DNA of 64,000 nt from Apostichopus japonicus (taxonomy: Eukaryota > Echinodermata > Holothuroidea > Aspidochirotida > Stichopodidae), in the NCBI RefSeq assembly GCF_037975245.1, contig NC_092581.1, forward strand, positions 3,112,001-3,176,000, written 5' to 3'. Of this stretch, positions 24,601 to 39,600 are shown piece after piece (the stretch's first letter is position 1; the number at the start of each line of letters is the position of its first letter). Made by a program: the position numbers and the translations under genes. The notes beneath the pieces were generated by a model that saw only the letters and a list, made by a program, of their open reading frames with translations, did no database searches and was not told the DNA's origin.

Positions 24601-27600
24601 GGGTCAGAGGTAGGACTTGACAAGATTTCTCATATGTTATAATACTAATGTTAATACCTCTTGTTTAAAGGTAGTCAGTATAGGCCCCAAATTATAGCAT
24701 GCTATAATTGCTAGAAGTTTTCAAAAAGTACTTTCTTGGAGGTCTTTACTCTTCAAAGTTGTTCTCAGACATTTTTATGGAACACACAAGATGACTGAAT
24801 GTCCCAGTGAGGAAAATTTCCTCGAAGTTTGTAATAAAATCACTTTAAGAATTTTGACCAAAAAAGGTGACCATATATGAATATCTAGCATGTTTGGGGC
24901 CAATACAGCCTGCCTTTAAATGTATCTCGATTCATGGAGCTCTGAATATCATGTGTAGGAAAGAGATGTGTGCCTGCTTATGTGAGTGTATGTGGGGGTA
25001 CTGTGGTAGGCAATATTAGAATGTGTACAATATTCCTTTCATTCTGTTAGAGAATGAGGAGCCTAAGCTGACTAGGTCAACGATAGGGCGACTGCTTAGC
25101 TATCGACAGTACCTTGTTGCATCCAGCGCATCGCGTTCCAAACGACTCCTCGTAGCAGTTGTTGCAGTAAATATCGTCGTCCTTCGGGACAAACTTCTTG
25201 GTGCCGATGTGCTCGTTGCAGACTTTGCACACGAAGCATTTGTCGTGCCATTCCTTTCCTTGGTAACCTAGCCGTTTGGCTCCTGCGGTAGAGAAGGGAT
25301 CACAAAAGTATTTAATTTTTTCTGACGTTTTTCTGGAGCTGTTAATGGGAAGGAAATTTACAAATGTTAAGATTATGCATTCAGCCTTGTGGTTTTGCAG
25401 AAGTGACGTAATCCAATGCTGACTATCTTATCGTGGTTTGAAACTTTGGAAATTTATTAAATGTTCAATGACTTTCGGCTCTGGAAATTAATCTGACGAT
25501 GCCTTGTTTAATTTTTATAATTAACATTTATATATCTTTATATATATTTATATATTTTAATATGTTTAATATTTATAACTTCCTCATGTTCCAGAACCCC
25601 AAGAACCTTGAATGCATGGGTAACGTAAAATATACTAAACTGGAAACTGGAAATTAGCAAGAAAAAAGAAACACAATTTCTACTTTCTTTTATCCATTTC
25701 AAGCACTGGTGTTGATGACGTTAAGAACAATTCATATCAAATATCTTCATCAAAATTCCATGACATAATTTTATGTTTATGATGAAGTTTAGACGAACCA
25801 TGCCGCAAAAACACAGATTATTTCAAAATATGGACGCAGAAAATTCACCGAATCTTTGCCTCCATTATTTATTCCTCACAGCTAGCCAAGGGAGACAGAG
25901 TTTAGGCCACCTCACCTCCCCCTTCCCATTCCCCCACACCCTAAATAAAATTAGTTGCTCAGAATGTGTAAACAATTATATGATGGACGGATGCCAAACG
26001 ACATTTTAAGACTTGATATTTCTGTGCAAAATCTTCATTCCCTTTCCCTTGCAATTTAAAATATTATTAATTAATTACTATTAATAATTATTACAAATAA
26101 CACAAATATAAGGATAACACCAACAACAATGCCAACGAGAAATATATGCATTGAAAATACCACCTCTACTAATCTCCAAACAATATTAGATCTTCCTCCG
26201 TCACTTCTTAAAATATATGAGCAATTGTTTTCATCACGCAGTAGAGATTTTCTAAATCATTTCCTTATCGCCATGGAAACAATATTTATCAAAGCATCAA
26301 AACAACTAGAAATATAATGCCAGACCAACTGAAACTGAAAACTAAACATGTCAACAATTTGTTTGGTCAGCCGGAATTGAAATCTCTTCGGGATTCAGAC
26401 GCGTAAATAAATCAGATTTGTACCTTAACTTTTATCTATAATCATCCAAAAATTTGTCAGAATGGTGTTAATCTGCTCCCCGATGAATACCAGGTTTGCA
26501 GTTTGAGCCCATTTTTAACCAAATTAATATAACATTACTTAAACAATATAAAAAAGATAAAGAAGAAAAAAATAAACCTAAACAAGATGAAAAAAAGTAG
26601 CATACATTTGAGAAATGCATTGTTGATTTTTAAATTTTTTTTTATACAAGTTGTGAATAAGTGCTTTTTCTGCAAAAATAATTCGACCAATTTAAGAAAT
26701 TAACATGTGATGAAAATCAACTGACTTCTGGAAGAGTCAGCCTTCTTATGCCTTCAATTTTTTTTATTAATTTTTGGTAGTATAATCATTTCATAACTTT
26801 AATACAAAAAGTGAAGAATATTATTCAGAACAGTAAAAATAAAAAATAAAAACTTCGAACTAAGATGTACATAATCCCCGAAACGACACCCTCAAGTCAT
26901 AATCTGTTTGGAAGACCTTGCAAATTTTTATAAGGTTGGGTTTAGTCTTAAAAGAGGACACAGACCCAGCTATCACCTTCAGCTTACTATATGACAGAGA
27001 TCTTTGTGAAGAATAATTAACTCCCCAAAAACAGAGAATTTTTTCTTTAATAGCAATTTGGGAAAGTTCTTTATTACAGTTACCTCCATCACAGAGACCA
27101 AAGATGTTGGTTGGGTAAATTGTGTCTCCTTTTAATGTATGTGTTAGGCTGAGCTTGGGTAGTCTTGTTCATATATGACATAGCGTAGAAGTCTGTACAC
27201 TGAAATGCAGTAAAGATTAACCTCCAAGGAGAAATGATTGTAGTACTGTAGTCATAATTTGTAATTGTGTATATCTCCCTCTATTACAGAGAGGCAGCAT
27301 TTGGGGAAGATTTATGTACAATTACTCATTCGAACACAACAGGCAAATCATTACATGTATGCTGTTTATGGATTATTCAAATATGCATTTTGTTGAAAGA
27401 TGCTTTAATTTTTTTCATAATGCTCAGCATAAACAAAAGGGAAAGGTAAATGGAAGAGGGGGAGGGGGCACTGGGAAGTGCTTTCGTTTGAAAAATATGT
27501 GCTTAAATGTCTACTCTTTAAATTACTGATAACAACCCTAAAATGCACCTCCATGATTAATTAATTACTACAACTGTTGTTAATCCAAACATGCAAATAA

Positions 27601-30600
27601 ATTGAAGCTGCATGCAGTCACATGGCTACTGCCAAACCAGCTGGAGTTTTTATACTCATTTTGGAACAACACCAGTTTATTATTATTATTATTTCATTCG
27701 CAACCAAGTCAGAAAGTTTTTACAAAACAGATTGAAGAAGCAATTAACACATGAATCAAAATCTATGCATTAATCCATTAATGATAATTGCTTTAATTCA
27801 GACATTTTTTCAAGTCATCCAAAACACATAAAATGCAAGCATACGTATCAGACACGAAGGTACGGAGAGTAGAATTAATGCTCTGATCTAAATCATAACA
27901 TACGTACACACGGGTGCAATTAGAAATAACCAGGCAGTTAATTAATGATTAACTGATTAATTAATCCATTAACTAATTAATGAGCCCATAAATCACATAT
28001 CACAGATTAGAGCGACAGCAACCTAACTGTTGTGACGCAATATTTCTTATCACTTTACAATTTTTCGATGGGTCCCAAGATCATTTCAAAAATCACAGCA
28101 CAATGATTACTTGAGAATGGGCTTTCCAAGTAAATTGCACAGCGTGTGATCGTTACCATGCAAGCTTTCATTTGTACTGCAAACTTTGTAAACTGTGTAC
28201 CATTCTCAGGATTGCATTGAGTGCATCTTCATTTTAATTATAAACGTGGCCGGGGGGGGGGGGAGGTGCAGGTCGGAGTGATGATCGAAGGGTCTCGGCT
28301 GGTTAAATGCCATAAGTTTTGGCAGAGTCGTAGCCTTAAAGCTAGGTTGCGGACGGTTGTATTAAAGTACGTACTAGGATAGAAGCATACATTCTAGTTT
28401 GACTTTACATACAATACAGCAGCACTGACATTCTCATCTATACAACCTCTCGATAAGTAATACCCAGCTCTTGGTATCTCGTCGCAGGTGCACAATAATA
28501 TTATTAGACCTAATCAATGGGGAAGACAATATAGGCAGTAGAATTAAGGATCCATGCTTTGGAGAAACAGCCAGCTACAGTGGCAATGTTTTAGCAGACC
28601 ATTCAGAAGCGTTTCAAACAGTACCTAGTAGTTGATAAACCAGGATGCATCTATGTGGCTGGTCAGATACCTAAAGTGCAATATATATTCAATTCACTCA
28701 ATGATTAAATTCATCACAGATGACAAAAGTACAAACTTCCGGATGAAATGCTTCAACATACTTCTTCTTCTTCGCAACAAAAGGAGTTGCACTCTAACTT
28801 TGAAATATGTCTAAATTAAGTTTGATCGTGTGTTGGATAGGAATCAAACACGTAATAATAGTATATTAAAGCTAATTCAAAGAAGAGATGAAATTGTATG
28901 AAGTACCATTATAAATCAATGGAATTGAAGATGTTATATTCATTGAACCGGGGGCATTGTTTCTACCAACATCATTTAATACCAAAAATTGTTATTCTGC
29001 AAAAACGCATGTGTACGAATTAGTGAGCTCTTCAAATGAAACCGAAATTTAAGTGCTAATGGGGTCAGGGTGGAGGAGGGGGGTCAAGGTTGGTTGGGAT
29101 AATTGTGAGGATTGGGGGAGGTATGGAAGAGGGCATAGTAAATTCAAGATACAATCAAGATGGTATCAACCAGTTGAGAATTAGCATAACTACTAGTTGT
29201 GCAACAAAATCTTTAATATATGCAAATTACACTAAACCCTACAATGGGGATAAATGTCATCTATGACTGTGTGGTGTTGACATTTAGACTGTAAACATTG
29301 GTGTCTGTTTTGTAAAGAAATTAGACTTTTGTTCGGTCTTCAGTCATCTGGTGTTACACTTAACAGAACAAATTTAAGTATTTCGATGATGGCCGGATGT
29401 TACCATGCAGGTAAGACGATGGGGTGTTTTACACGTTACCATGGTTATTGTGATGGCATGTTTTACTCTTAAAGTTAGAGAGTTTGCTTGCTTTTACTGT
29501 TTGCCTTTGATGTGGAGACATTCACCAGCGACAACAGAGTTTAACGACGACAGCTTAAGTGAGTTAAGTAGCGACATTTTTTTTAGTGTCGCAGCTGGAT
29601 GTGACCATAAATTACCATCACAGATTAGCTGAATTTTAGATATACCAGTTTGTGGTGGCAAGGAATTGGGATGTTGCTGAAAGGATAAATTTAGGCAAGT
29701 GACTGAATATCATCACTCTATGATTGAAACACAATTTTTTGTCCAGGCAATTTTGAATCGGTACTGGACTAGACCATTAAAGGAAAGGTACTCAAAGGTG
29801 ATCATCATTGCCCCAAATATATGCCAGAAAGTCAAAAAGTGGCCACTTTATTATACGCTTGATCAAGTCCACATATATGACATCATCGAGCCAGTACAGG
29901 TCATTCAAGTTTGTATGTCTTTTGTATGTCTTTTGTATGTAGTATGTTTGTATGTATGTACAGTATATGGTATGTTTGTATGTAGTCTGTAAGTTTGTAT
30001 GTCTTCCTTTGCATTATTACTACGTTTATTTCCTGTAGATGGTGATGGGGCTAAGCAAATGGTGAATCTCACATATAATATATCCATACACCCAGACCCC
30101 CAATCCACAAACGTAGTGTCATAGGGTGATAATTATTAGTCCAGGTTCAAATCAAAAGCATGCTTTAAATACTTTAATATAGGTTTGCAAGTTAGTAAAC
30201 TGTTCTTCTTTACCATCTACCATACGGGGAAAATATTCCCGAAGATCATGGTGTGAGCAACAACAGTACAATGATCCAATTAATAGGGGAAGTATAAAAC
30301 AGGTTCTACAGAAGTAGTACAGTGTTACTACAATGGAAAGAACATCACCCCTTTAATTCATTTCTTATCCCTCTCCAAGTTTACTTATAAAAAGGCCTTA
30401 GCCACTGTCTTTCCCTCAGCTGCAGTTACCAAGCCAATAACGGGTGTTGCTACAAGAACATGATAGTGAATATTACATTTAAGATCTTCAATGAGTAAAC
30501 TAAGAAGTAAATTAATATTTAATATTACTGAAAATCAATTAAGGGAGAATTAATTCTATGGTGGGAGATCGATTGCTATCCTGGTGAGACGGAACGACTA

Positions 30601-33600
30601 AGTGTCAAAAGGCGCAACATCGTTCGCACGAAAAGAGACCAAAAAAAGAGAGAGATTTGCAAAATTGGTTTTAATAAGGAAGGTTAGTTTAACAAACATC
30701 TACAACACATGATAATGCAAGTAACACCTAGAATTATGTAACACACGATAACAACTTTTTGTCCCCAAAGTATTCGCAAGAGTAAAACTTTCTTGCAGGA
30801 AGAAGTTTTCCTTCTAGGACTGCCTCTATTCTGTGAGAGGATCAGGTTTTCCTCAACGTACTAAAAAGTCATGCGATTTTTGCTTTAATTGTATCAACAT
30901 ATGCTACTTGTTAGAGCTAATTATTAAATGTGCAATTCACGTGAAAGCTTTGCTCCAATTCAGAACTTGATTAAAAAATATAAGTAAACAGAAAAAGACA
31001 AACATCACATCTTTATAGTGACAGTTAACTATAGTAGTACCGTCAAAGTTGATCTGAACAACAGGTAGTTAACAGGTAATTAATGGATTCGTTACAACAG
31101 GGTAACAGCTTGAAATCGGGGCACGAGTAGAATGCCTTTCAGAGACTCTGAAATTAGTCAGAGATGACAAATATAAATGGCAGATCTAGGTAAATTCTGA
31201 GAGATTTACTTCACTATAGTAACATTCAGACAGAAGCAAAATAACTGAAACTTTGCACAACAGGAATGCTTCCTTAATTACATAAAAAGCCAAAGTTTGA
31301 AAGAAACGATGAATGCTACCATAACGGAGCATAGAATATGATCTCATTTGATATTGTCGAAAGTATGAACTGAATTGTAAACCAAATGGCTGATTTAAAC
31401 TGGCTTTTTGCAGCAGAGTAGATAATCTGCAGCATGTATGTATACAAGAGAGGGGATTAAGGGGTTGGATGGGGAGGGAAAATTGCCACTACCCCCATTC
31501 CACCTGGATTCTATAGTTTATTGGGTCAAACTTTTAATGAAAACTTTTCAGGTATAATAGATAAAAATCTTGTATTTATTCTGACATTTTAAACTCAGTG
31601 CGAGGTATATACTAAGCTTGGAGCAAAGCTTTCACATGAGAGGGACAACTTTATACCTAAATGCATTCCAATTAATGCAGGAAGATAAAAAAACGTACAA
31701 CCTGAAACAAGTTCAATTACTTACAATACCTCATATATGGTCCTTTAAAAAGACTCACCCTTTTCTGCGGACAAAATGATATTACATGTGAGGATGTCAA
31801 ACCAACATACGGTGATCTGTACAGCAACTAGCTTGCACATGCATGATAGGCTGTACATGGATCAGATGACAGCAAATCGGGCCTATACAGCATGTTGAAC
31901 ATGTTAGGCAGTACAATCAAGGATCACAGTAGCATATACCATGGAGGCCTAAACAGTCCTGTATAGCAACTTGTACTTGATAGATATATTGTACAAGAAT
32001 TACATGACAGTATACTAGGCTTTTATACAGTTCTACGTGGCAACTCGCATATGATTAGGCTGCACAAGGATCACATGATAGCACACCAGGCCTATAGTTC
32101 TATCATGCAGCATATCAGTGTTGCATGATAGGCTGTTTAAATGACATCTCATGTAACAGCCTAATATACGAGGCCTATGAACTTGCACGCTGCATATCTT
32201 GAATATTAACATGTATGTAACAGTGATTTAGGAACATACAATATTACTGTGCACTTTGAGAAAACAATAGTACCAAACAAGTCTCTAATATCAAAAATTT
32301 ACAAGATAAAATGGACAAAAGATATTAAAAAAATATTACCCAGCGCTTCAAAATTGTTAATGTTAATTTGCAAATCAAAAGCATGATGACTGTAAACAAA
32401 AATAATTTATTAGAACTGAACTAAATTCCAAACTAACTATAGTCAAGCAATTAACAATCAGCTACACTCCAGTGTTTCAAAAGTAAAACCTTGACTATAG
32501 GCATGGTCTAGGATCATCTCAGGTCTTTAAAGTCAAATATAAATCTGATTCCATTTTAACATTTCGCTGGGAAGGACCTAGGAATTAATTTTAAACAGAG
32601 TATGTGATCTCTGATACATTTCCCTCTTTTCTTTAGAGGTTTTTACAAATATCATCCAATTTATGCCTAAATTGGTTACCTGCTTAGGAGACAAACCTAT
32701 GCCAATTAAGCAGCTCCTAAACAGAAATAGCTGTCACATATGTGCTCTTCTAACAAAAAATGTACACATTAATTATTGAAGTGCGCGTGCACTACAATAT
32801 TGACATCACTGGCAAAGTGACTGATACCTATACAAGACTGGACGTTGAAACATAAAGTTTCATATGGTCTCTGTACATTCGCAGTTTCAGAGGCTAGCTG
32901 TGTAGCCAACTTAGTCTGAGCCTGTCACAAGCGCCCTCACTATGTAGGTACCTACATAACTATACTCCCTGGTGTGTTGTCCGCCCAAAAAATAATGCCA
33001 TGAACGACCGAAAAGTTCTTCCTAATACTGCAAGCACGTACTCCACGCGCACTACAACACTGCTTGTTTGCAGTTCTTGTTTGTCTGTGTATTCATCGTA
33101 AAAGTTTTAGGTATACCCTATAAGCTAGAAAGATCATTTTTTTAAAATATATATAGTCTAGTAACGAACCTGGCTTGATGATTTCTCCACATCGGGGGCA
33201 CGTCCTGGCGAGATGTTTCTCGTAGCACTCTAGGCAACACATCATCCCGTCCCAGTTTCCGAAGGCCTTGTCTGCGAGTGATTGCTTACACATTCCACAA
33301 CTGTATCTCTGCTCAAAGCAAGACTCATGAAAGTGGTTGCCTTTGAATATGAGATCCTATCAGAGGGGGAAAAAAATGATAAAGAAATTAATTAAACAGC
33401 TGGGACTTTCTATATATATATTAAAGTTTTGCATTATAACATCCGGGCCTGATGAGATGGGCAGGGGCGAGGGGTCCCGAGATAAACCGCACAGGTGCTG
33501 CGTTGATTTATGGGAGAGAGGAAAATATGAAGATCTGTAGAATATGGGTTATATGGAAAAGTGCAAAAAGGGTACCTGGTGTTCCTGAGACCCTACCTTG

Positions 33601-36600
33601 CTCTTAACTGATTCCCCTGGTAACATTAGAAAATTATACATTAAGGTGACCATGGATGCAGAAGTCCCCCATTTCAGGGTAATAGAATTGTTCCCCGGAT
33701 TTCATGTAACGTCCCTGGATTAAAAGTTTCCCCAGGAAATGTCCCGGAGTGTATGCACTGCCCTTATATCCATGTATTTGTGAAATGGCCCTGAATAATT
33801 TTCATTTCACTTGTTTTGCCTAATTCCGTTCAATAGAGACAGCATCAACCAAATGAGTGATTGGTCACGTTGACAACTACAAATGTAAGAAGTTCGTTCA
33901 TGGCTCTCAAATTAAGGCAATTGCCCATGATCATTTGAATAATTTCATAGTCAGTAGTTTCACATGAAAAAGCATCATGTTGCACTCAAGGATGGCAGCA
34001 AGGCCTCCTGTTACCTGAGTTGAATTAAGTTTTGTGTAAATGAGATGAATTTACATATTCGACAGAATACTTGTCTTTAGAAAAAAAAAATTGGCCTGAC
34101 TATTTCTGACTATTTGTCCAAGTGACAAACAGATTCCGACCTCCTCACCCTCCTAGGGCTCAACCAGGTAAAACTACATCCTATCGTGCCAACTCTACGG
34201 TTTGGACAAACATTCAAGCCCTTTAGGGAGAATGACCTGAGAAAGTTTTCATATCTTTCAAAAATCAAATCTTGCCCTGTTAAGAAAACATTTGATTTCT
34301 ATAGGCCAGCTGACATATCCTGCCGTACTTTTGGGAGAGGTTAAGTTGTTTATTCCTCATCTCCTTAGTGAAATACTTTAAACCATCAGAAATTAACATT
34401 CCATAAACCTCCCAAGGATATTATATCACAGCATATTTTGAATGCTTCTAGTTCATTCGCTAATATATTCGCTCCTATACAAATGAACACATGTACACAT
34501 ATCTCAAACTTTCACATAATGCTAGCCAGCCTTTTTCTTAACCGCCTCCTTCCCTTCCTTCCTTCCTCCGTTCATCGATTCGTCTACATGCGAACCAAAC
34601 CGTTTGACCGTTCGATCCCCTTCGATACCAAAACGGCACCCTGCATCTTCCAAACATATCAGGTTCTCCTCGACATGAATTCATGGTGGGCAGATTCTGC
34701 ACGACGAGACGGAAGTCGACATACCTTACTATCGTGGCCGATTGTTTTGCCGCATTCCTCGCAACGGTTGGCGAATTCGTTATCGTAGCAGGCCACGCAG
34801 TGGGGTTTTTCGTCCTTCAGAATGTAGCTCTGCCCGCTCAGCGAGGTGTCGCACTTTTGGCAGCAGAAGTGCCCCGAATGGAAACTCTCGTTCATGGCTT
34901 TGACGTATTCTCCCGAGAATATCAGCTGCGGATGTAAAAGAAAAAGATGAACATAGGTCAGTAATTTATCCAAAAAATGACTTATGAATTTCAATGCACC
35001 ACCTCTGGACAGCGCATCTCGATCCTCGAAAAATCACAGTTTTTTGGAGAGAAAGGAAGTAAAAATCCCAATTAACATACACATACCTATGCAAATAAAA
35101 ATAAACAAGTAAGGTGATAATTAAAAGGCTTATAAAACTTTCCAAAGACAATGTGCCGTGTTGACATCGAAACTAGCTAGATACCGCAAACTGTGAGAAT
35201 TGTGGAAATGAAGGTTTACTTGACTGAGTTGTTATTACCTTCAAACAGTTTATCTTGAGTTGAGCACAATTTCGATATTAAGATCTTATAGCGATCGAAC
35301 CAACGCTAGTTTGGAAAGTAAATTTGTCTTGCCCTGTTAAGTGTCACATTTGTGTTCCACCTACCGGAATATCCCTTTCAATGTTTAAAAGTTATTGTAA
35401 ATATGTCAATAATCCGTCGGTCACAGAAGTTACGGTTTTTAATAGTGATTCATATCCATGGTGATTATGCTGACCGCGAGAGGAAATTGTTCACAGTCGT
35501 TAAGACACGCCGCACAAAGATCATCGCTAACTAATTACGTTTTTTTTTCTTCCAACATGTTACACATATACCACAAGCAAACAAAGGATGGGGGTCAGTC
35601 CTACTAATCACCATGGAAACAGAGCTGACAGTCATATAACCCCGGTAGGTTTTTGTTATTGAAAGTTGGTGGCGAGACCGGACAATAAAAGTTTGGTCAT
35701 GTTACCTATGCTTCTGTAACATCACTTCCCCTTTTACGGTGTACGATTTCACAGTTCAACGGCCCAGGCGATACAAACTGCATATAACAGAATGATTACG
35801 ACTTGCCTTGGTGTGAACTTTACAATGAAAAAATCACAGAGTTCAAAACGAATCCCATAAGAATCCCAAATCTCATGTGACCAGATCTTGTTCTGATGAT
35901 GAAACAGATTGACTTTTTCCCCCTTAATTCCGAATCATAATCCAATATCTCCATCAATTTTCATCCACCCTACAGGGGGGGGGGGGATATCTGAAAATAA
36001 TAATTGCAACCAATTATTTATTGGCTGTTAGAGTGAATTTTGTCAATTCATCGACTAAACAAACAAACAAATAACATTTAAATCCAATCCTTGTTTGTCC
36101 CTAATTATTTTAAACTTGACTGTTGATTTTTGTTGTTTCTAAGGCAGAATAAACGGGAAAATAAAAAAATAAATGTTATTTTTGTTTCTTATACATATAA
36201 AGGAAGTTTGATTAAATTGGGGAGATGGTGGGGAAATATGTTTAAAATTATTCATACCGATTTGTTTTTCTGCTTAACAAGAGGCCATTTTGATATATGT
36301 ACTGTATGCTATATATAGTAGCTATAACAGGTAATAATTTTCATCCCAATGTTGCTGAAATAAATTGCTATACAAGTGCAAGTGTTTGTTTTGTAACTAA
36401 ATATTAGACAAAATTCAGAACCTGCAAATTGCTATAAATATTTGATAGTCATTTAAACCAATCTTGCCTTCAGGCCAATTTTTTTTTTACTCCACCCTAC
36501 AGACTCCTCCCCCTCCCCCACCCCCTAAATGGCTTCAAGGACCTTAGGGCCACACCCCACTCCGTTATATAAATCCTGGATCCAAACCTGAGGACTGTCA

Positions 36601-39600
36601 AATTCAATTAGGCAAACTGTAGATAATGAAATGTTAATGAACTGTATTAGCCCTGCATTCTGGATTTCATTTATTTAGGTCAACAAATATACTTCTGCTT
36701 GGATAAATCTCTAGTGTCTTTGGTCCCTTAATCCAGCTTTCACATGTTTCAATATTTCCCACAACTATACACTCTTAATTTGAATTGTTACTTAATTGTA
36801 ATCAACAGATGAGAAACAGATGCACATGTTGTAAATTAATTTTCCAGTTTGCTCAAAAAAGTGGCCACAATTACTGATATAACCATTATGTAGGAGAAGC
36901 CTACTATTGGGGGTCGATCCAATGGCGTGTGGGCCCTGGGGTCATTCCACGCAGCTGACACCCCATGTAGGGGGGCCGGAGGGAGGGGGATCTGCAAGCA
37001 ACCTCATTCAAGTCTAACTGCACGGTTGTGCTTATTATGAACTACCTTTAAACTTTTGTGAGGTTGAAAGAGAGGGGTGGGGGTGGTTATATACACCACC
37101 TTGATCCATGCCTGGTTAGAAAGTAAACTATAAACTAGCTATGGTTATTCTGCTAGATTAGGTAGCTGACAAATCAGTCATTCCTTTTTCTCGATCCTTA
37201 AATTCTCAGAATCAATGCGATCGGATTATAAGTTGTTGTAAAACTGGAACGCTATGCCACTGTGCACGACCAGACTAAAAACATTTAAAAAAAAAAAAAA
37301 AAAAAAGGAAAGGAAAAGAAATTAAGAGTAACTCATGGATTTTTAATCAGCTTAGCGAGAAGAGAAAGAGACGTTCTATTTTTGTCTACAACTATGCCAT
37401 AGATCTACCAGCTATGTAAACACCACCAGTCTGAGACTGCCTATAATTCTTCTTCCGAGGAAATCGTTTTTTTTTTCTTTCCCCCAAGCTCTGACAAGAC
37501 TATCAGTCCAGTGACGAGACACGCTGAGTATTTACTAGGAATGTTTCACTGAAGCTGATTTTTTTCTGTTTTGTCTTAACGGTATAAACATTGGTGTCTG
37601 GATGGTTGCATGAGTGGTTGGGTGTACATCCACCCAGTGACGTAGCCAGAGGGGGGCCAGGGGGACAATGCCCCCCCAAATTTGCTTTGTGCTACAGTCT
37701 TGCCCCCCCCCCCCCAAAATTAAATCCAGTGATGTATTCAAAATACTTCTTTGTTACCTTTTTTCGAGTTCTAATCACAAGTATTCATTACCTCAGGGCT
37801 CATGTTCATACTTCATATAAGGTCAGAACTTGGTAATCAGACCAAGATATTACACATTTTGGGCCTTTATCAAACCCACACATTTCTTGGTAAATCCTAC
37901 CATCAACCATCACAGGGTTGCCCCCCTTAAGAAAAATCTTGCCCCCTTAACAATAGAATGCTGGCTACGCAACTGCATCCACCCCCTAGCTTTGTCAATT
38001 CATGCAGTCGCGAATGTGACCGTCACCCAGGCACATCATTGTGTATCGGTGTTCGTGATGCACATCACGTAGTTTAAAGAACAGCTGGGTAATAAAGAAG
38101 TATTAAATAATAACTGCTATATGTGTTGGTTCTAATTTGAGAGGAGACTTTAATCCCCGAATATATCAAATGATTAATAACGAGACAGCTGTCGAGGGAT
38201 TAACATTCGACGAGAATATGCTACTTTCGGTTTGCTGAAACCGGGTCAGAATTGATAGATTCAAGTCTGAGGAGGCTCGGGCACCCCTTCTTCCTAATGA
38301 AATCGCATGCATGGATGTACGTCACCTTAATCTAGCCCGAAATGCCAAAAGTGTTTGGATAAACGGTAACATTAATATTTTAAATCAAATTAATTTGTCC
38401 ATGATGTGATTCTGTTTACCCCCTTCTTTTCACCTCTCATTATATTTTTTTTATTAGAGTATGTACTGTGTATGATCTGTATCAGTGACACCTACGATAA
38501 ATGGTGTGAAGACTCGTGCAAAAAGAAACGCCTAATGCCGGTAATCTGACCTAGTTTCGAATGAGGTGTAACAGAAGTGTTAGACACCACCATCGATCCC
38601 AGAAAATACGCACACAGCTTGCTACCTTTGGTAAATAGACACTAGTGTACAGTCAGTACATACAGCTGCGGTCAATACCCACAGCACAGTGTATAAACGA
38701 TACAGCAATGGACATCTCAGGTCCAGCTAAAGATAACAAAGTACCACGTTTCATTACTGTCTGCATTTTGTAGCGACAAGCAGAAAACTTCACTTGCAAG
38801 CAATGGACAGTTAGCTTTTTCAGAGCGCGGTTTGGGGCGAGTCTTCAATGCCTATACGTTTATAGAAGCTAGTGCAGATATAGGCACAGGGTGTATATGC
38901 ACGCTCAGTGAATGCTAGCATGAAAAAGGAATTAATCCATTAGCAGGCACCGTTCATGCACAAAAAGAGAAAATTAACATATAGACATGCCCCCTCCCCT
39001 ATACCCCTCCCTACCTTCTTCTTCCCTCTGGACCACTGGATGATAATTGTTACACCAATATGCAGTGATTTTCACACAAGGGTGGTGCCTCCACAGGTAA
39101 CAATCTCCACACTGTTGACCTTTGGTCTAACTCCAATCTCCCATCCCACTAGGGGGTTTAATTAAAAGTTAATTGAAAGTCTAATTTTGAAAGTACTTTG
39201 CAAAATGACCATCCGTTCTTCTCTTCCCCCATATTTTACCAGGTCCCCTAATTAATTGACCCTTGACCTTGGGTCTGTGCCCCTTCCCCCACTCACCCTC
39301 TCCTCTCATAAGGTCTGCTTTGTCGTCTAAAGATATTAAAATTTCTTTCATAATTTTTATAACTTCGTACACTAGTCGTCTCAGTCATTAAATAAAATTT
39401 AAAATATGTAGGAACAATCAAATACATAAGCTTGAACCTTGACATTGTTTCCACATGTGCTGTTTTGCCTTTCAGCGATAGTTGAAACATCGATTCTTCG
39501 TGTCACTGTACAACTTGACAAATTAAATACACCAAGACCGGGTAAACTATCCGCCCACACGTCTCCCTCTAGACAGCAATGGATATACATACATACATAC

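Larger units (their letters stand above)
25300..33160. other. Limpet intron (about 7.9 kb) with no supported gene
   Basis: A+T-rich DNA. Visible structure: a TAAT-dense stretch at 27938-27990, a TTATTA run near 27678, a G12 run at 28252-28263, a TATG-rich patch at 29915-30000 and a degenerate repeat cluster at 31790-32190. A 37-base segment at 29858-29894 is shared with 11906-11940 (see findings). No coding exon seen. Confidence 0.5.

Noticed and set aside
25023-25271. 82-codon plus-strand frame
   Set aside because: It is the antisense of the LIM4 exon.
34438-34937. Plus-strand frames of 116 and 84 codons
   Set aside because: They overlap and oppose the LIM2 exon, whose splice sites and zinc ligands are clear.
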